A stretch of 7,752 bases of DNA. Origin: an uncultured Rhodanobacteraceae bacterium (lineage in GTDB: Bacteria > Pseudomonadota > Gammaproteobacteria > Xanthomonadales > Rhodanobacteraceae). Shown piece after piece: positions 5,419 to 7,752 of the stretch; within the stretch, counting starts at the first letter, position 1; every line of letters starts with the position of its first letter. The stretch lies in assembly GCA_937902695.1 (NCBI GenBank), contig CALFNI010000425.1:1-7752 (forward strand), in the 5' to 3' direction. The notes beneath the pieces were generated by a model that was not told where the DNA came from, did not search any database, and saw only the letters and a program-made list of their open reading frames with translations. The position numbers were made by a program, and so were the translations under genes.

Positions 5419-7752
5419 ATGTTCCGGGGGCTTCAGCTGCTTCTCGTCGGCTGCATCGCGGCAGGCGCAGGCGCTCACGCCGCCGTGGCGCAGGATCTCG
5501 AGCCGAAGGTCTACAAGTCGCGGTCCGGCGACTACGTGCTGACCGTCGATCCCGAGGAGCGCAAAGGGGCGGGCCAGGGACGCTACACGATGCGCCACGG
5601 CGCCGCGACGGCATGGTCGGCGGAGCTGCCGTTTACGCTATGGGACGCTGTCGTCGCGGACGACGGTGTTGTCGGCGGTTATGCGTACACCGACGGCTAC
5701 GAGCGCGACGACGGCGAGTTCGTGGTCGCGATCATCGACGCCGCCGGCAGGATTCGCGCTTCCGAGCGAGCGCCCCGCTCGCCGAGCAACTTCCTGCACA
5801 CGGACGGGGATCCCAAGGCAACGGGCCTTCTCCTCGACGAGGCCCACGACCGATTCGTCGTTCGCGTCGCCAATCCGAATGTCAACGTCTGCTGTGAGAG
5901 CTGGTGGACCTATCGGCTCCACTATGGCGCACTGCTCGCCAAGCCGAAACCGACGGATGGCGAGGGTGAAAAACACCTCGTCGACGTGCGCGCAGCGCAG
6001 CCGATCGCCGGAACGCCGCTGACGCTCGTGCAGTGGATGCGCTCGGCCTGCTGCAACACGGGATCGAACGATTTCGGAACTGTTTTCGCGCTCGTCGACC
6101 GCGACGCGAAACCGGTATGGAAGCTCGCGCTGCCGCGCGACTATGTCGAAGCCGAGCGCGATCCCCAGGACCGCGTCATGGGCTACGTGCGCAAGCACGG
6201 CGCGATCCTCGATGCGACGGCGACGCGCCAATTCGATCTCTGGCACGTCGCGGACGCGATGCGCGTGAGCTACGTCGTCGAGGACGGTGCCGATGGAACA
6301 TGGCGCGTGCGCGAGACCGGCCGCAAGCCGCAAACGCAGGTCCCTGCCGACCGCAATCCATCCGCGGCGCGCGCGCCTTCGCCGGTCGATCTGACTCACC
6401 TCGGAACGATCGTGCTGGAGACATCCGCCGCCGAGACGGGCGCGATCCACGACATCTACGCCTTCGACATCGCCGATCGCGGCCGGTTCGCGTTCCTGAC
6501 CGGCTGCGGCTGCAGCGGCAAGGACGATGATGCCGCGCTCGCGGTCGTCGATCGCCAGGGTCGCCTGCTTGCGAAGATTCCACTGCCCGCGAGCGACGCG
6601 CCGCGTCAGTCGCTGCGCTATCGCGAGGCGTGGCTCGGTGGCGATCGCTGGGTTGTCACACGCTCGCCGCTCGGCGTCGAGACGCATTCCGTTGCTTTCG
6701 TCGTCGACGCGGCGGCGCGGTCGGCGTCGCGCCTCGACGCGTTCGATGCGCCGGAGATCGAGGCGCTGGCTTCGACGCGCGATGGCGGTTTCGTCGCACT
6801 GACGAGCGCGTGGCACAAGTTCACGTCCACCGATAGTCTCGCTGCGTACGATGCCGACGGACGGCTGCGCTGGTCGATCGGCGGGGACTACGGCGACGAG
6901 TCGAAACTCTTCAGCGCCACGGACGTGACCGTCACGACGAACGGCGACATCGTCGTGCTGGAGGGCGTCACCGCGAAACTCAAGATCTACGACCGAGCCG
7001 GCAACTACCAGCACACGACGGACCTTGAAGTAGCGTTGAAGGCCGATCCCGTGTATCTCGCGCACGTCGAGGCCGACGCCAACGGCGGCGTCATCGTGCG
7101 CCAGCCCAACGAGAAATCGCTGTTCGTCGAGATGAAGCTCGACGGCACCGTCGTGCACACGATCGTTCCCGCATTTTCGGACGGCCGCCGGTTCGACGCA
7201 CGCGGAAATATCCAGGCGGCCGCCGACGGGTCGCTGTGGACGAGCGACGGAGGCGCATTCCTGCGCATCGATACGCGCGGGGTCGTGCAGGATGTCGTCG
7301 GCAGCCGCGCGCAAGCCGACGTGCTCGACAAGGTCGCCGCGCTCGCCGTCGGCGGCAGCGGTCGGATCTACGCCGCCGACGCGCGAACGGCCGCCGTGCA
7401 CGTCTTCGATGTCACAGGCAAGCGCCTGCACGTCTGCCGTCCGAACACGCACGATTACGACGCGCAGCTCTCGCTGCCGTCATTGACGGCAACGGATGCG
7501 GGCGACGTGTTCATCGCGCGCCGCGACGGAATGTCCGACGACGAGACCATCGACTTCGTCCACTACGGCCCTTCGGGCGCGCGCATCGGCATCGAAGCCG
7601 TCGGCGTCGATCACATTGCCCAGCGATGGTATGCGCAGCGCGGCACGACGAACCGGTGGATCCTCGGGTTCGCCCACGTCTGGCTCGTCGACGCGCACGG
7701 ACGAATCGTGCGCGAGATCGATCGCCAGGCGAATGGCCGCTGGCTCGTGCGG
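5419..7752 (+). CDS. Large secreted protein with beta-propeller (NHL-like) C-terminal half; 3' end beyond window
   Basis: There are 778 codons with no stop before the window edge, so the gene is 3'-partial. Residues 1-25 form a signal peptide (MFRGLQLLLVGCIAAGAGA, likely cleavage after AVA). An LVGC lipobox-like match at 9-12 is too close to the start, and hydrophobic residues follow it, so I favour ordinary secretion. Residues about 27-295 are a beta-rich domain (SGDYVLTVDPEERKGAG, ELPFTLWDAVVADDGVVGGY). A Pro/Arg-rich linker lies at about 299-325. The rest has repeated propeller-blade signatures: SLAAYDADGRLRWSIGG (near 473-489), VTVTTNGDIVVLEG...LKIYDRAGNY (about 503-531) and VAALAVGGSGRIYAADARTAAVHVFDVTGK (about 639-668). 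Unusual features are CC at 158-159, CC at 211-212 and CxC at 363-365, plus C673. No catalytic motif is recognised. The gene follows the WYL regulator by 4 nt and is probably co-transcribed. A long antisense frame covers most of it but lacks any family feature. Confidence 0.85.
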   Translation, partial: MFRGLQLLLVGCIAAGAGAHAAVAQDLEPKVYKSRSGDYVLTVDPEERKGAGQGRYTMRHGAATAWSAELPFTLWDAVVADDGVVGGYAYTDGYERDDGEFVVAIIDAAGRIRASERAPRSPSNFLHTDGDPKATGLLLDEAHDRFVVRVANPNVNVCCESWWTYRLHYGALLAKPKPTDGEGEKHLVDVRAAQPIAGTPLTLVQWMRSACCNTGSNDFGTVFALVDRDAKPVWKLALPRDYVEAERDPQDRVMGYVRKHGAILDATATRQFDLWHVADAMRVSYVVEDGADGTWRVRETGRKPQTQVPADRNPSAARAPSPVDLTHLGTIVLETSAAETGAIHDIYAFDIADRGRFAFLTGCGCSGKDDDAALAVVDRQGRLLAKIPLPASDAPRQSLRYREAWLGGDRWVVTRSPLGVETHSVAFVVDAAARSASRLDAFDAPEIEALASTRDGGFVALTSAWHKFTSTDSLAAYDADGRLRWSIGGDYGDESKLFSATDVTVTTNGDIVVLEGVTAKLKIYDRAGNYQHTTDLEVALKADPVYLAHVEADANGGVIVRQPNEKSLFVEMKLDGTVVHTIVPAFSDGRRFDARGNIQAAADGSLWTSDGGAFLRIDTRGVVQDVVGSRAQADVLDKVAALAVGGSGRIYAADARTAAVHVFDVTGKRLHVCRPNTHDYDAQLSLPSLTATDAGDVFIARRDGMSDDETIDFVHYGPSGARIGIEAVGVDHIAQRWYAQRGTTNRWILGFAHVWLVDAHGRIVREIDRQANGRWLVR

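Noticed and set aside
5446..5456. LVGC lipobox making the propeller protein a lipoprotein
   Set aside because: The cysteine is residue 12, too close to the start, and the hydrophobic segment continues past it to a normal AxA cleavage site. Not excluded, but less likely.
5638..7452. 604-codon open frame on the minus strand
   Set aside because: It is antisense to the secreted propeller protein, which has a signal peptide, a ribosome site and propeller-blade repeats. The antisense product has Arg/Val/Asp-rich low-information sequence.

Overview
The window is GC-rich DNA, about 64% GC at the left edge and about 70% or more in the sigma/kinase block (counted by hand on parts of each). Gene density and codon use look proteobacterial. 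The ECF-sigma/kinase pair and the secreted proteins resemble soil or freshwater Gammaproteobacteria of the Xanthomonadales/Rhodanobacteraceae type. This placement rests on remembered family resemblance, not on a search.

Layout. (1) Positions 1 to about 384, minus strand: an internal piece of the flagellar export protein FlhA, cut by the window edge and again by a breakpoint near 380-388. Its wording resembles alphaproteobacterial FlhA. (2) About 385-888, plus: an ECF-type sigma factor that has lost its N-terminus at the same breakpoint. (3) 941-3736, plus: a 931-residue membrane Ser/Thr kinase with a predicted extracytoplasmic TPR region. (4) 3749-4327, minus: a small secreted DUF1579-like protein, convergent with the kinase. 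(5) 4410-5414, plus: a YafY-type HTH/WYL regulator, divergent from (4). (6) 5419 to the window end, plus: a large secreted protein with a beta-propeller-like C-terminal half, 778 codons and still open at the edge. This last gene is easily missed because no stop codon lies inside the window, and a long antisense ORF (5638-7452) covers most of it.

Function. The sigma factor and kinase form a recognisable signalling pair. The sigma region 2.2 has lost its usual acidic residues and carries two threonines there. This matches the known ECF43-type scheme, in which a neighbouring kinase activates its sigma factor by threonine phosphorylation. The WYL regulator sits between two exported proteins. A 6-bp inverted repeat spans the divergent promoter region, and the downstream secreted protein starts 4 nt after the regulator stop, so these three genes may be one regulated envelope locus (inference).

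The most important caution is the junction at about 380-388. Two unrelated genes are both broken there, head to head. A chimeric assembly join is the simplest reading and a real rearrangement is the alternative. I see no tRNA, rRNA, CRISPR array, insertion sequence or integrase, and no gene-free stretch longer than 300 bases.
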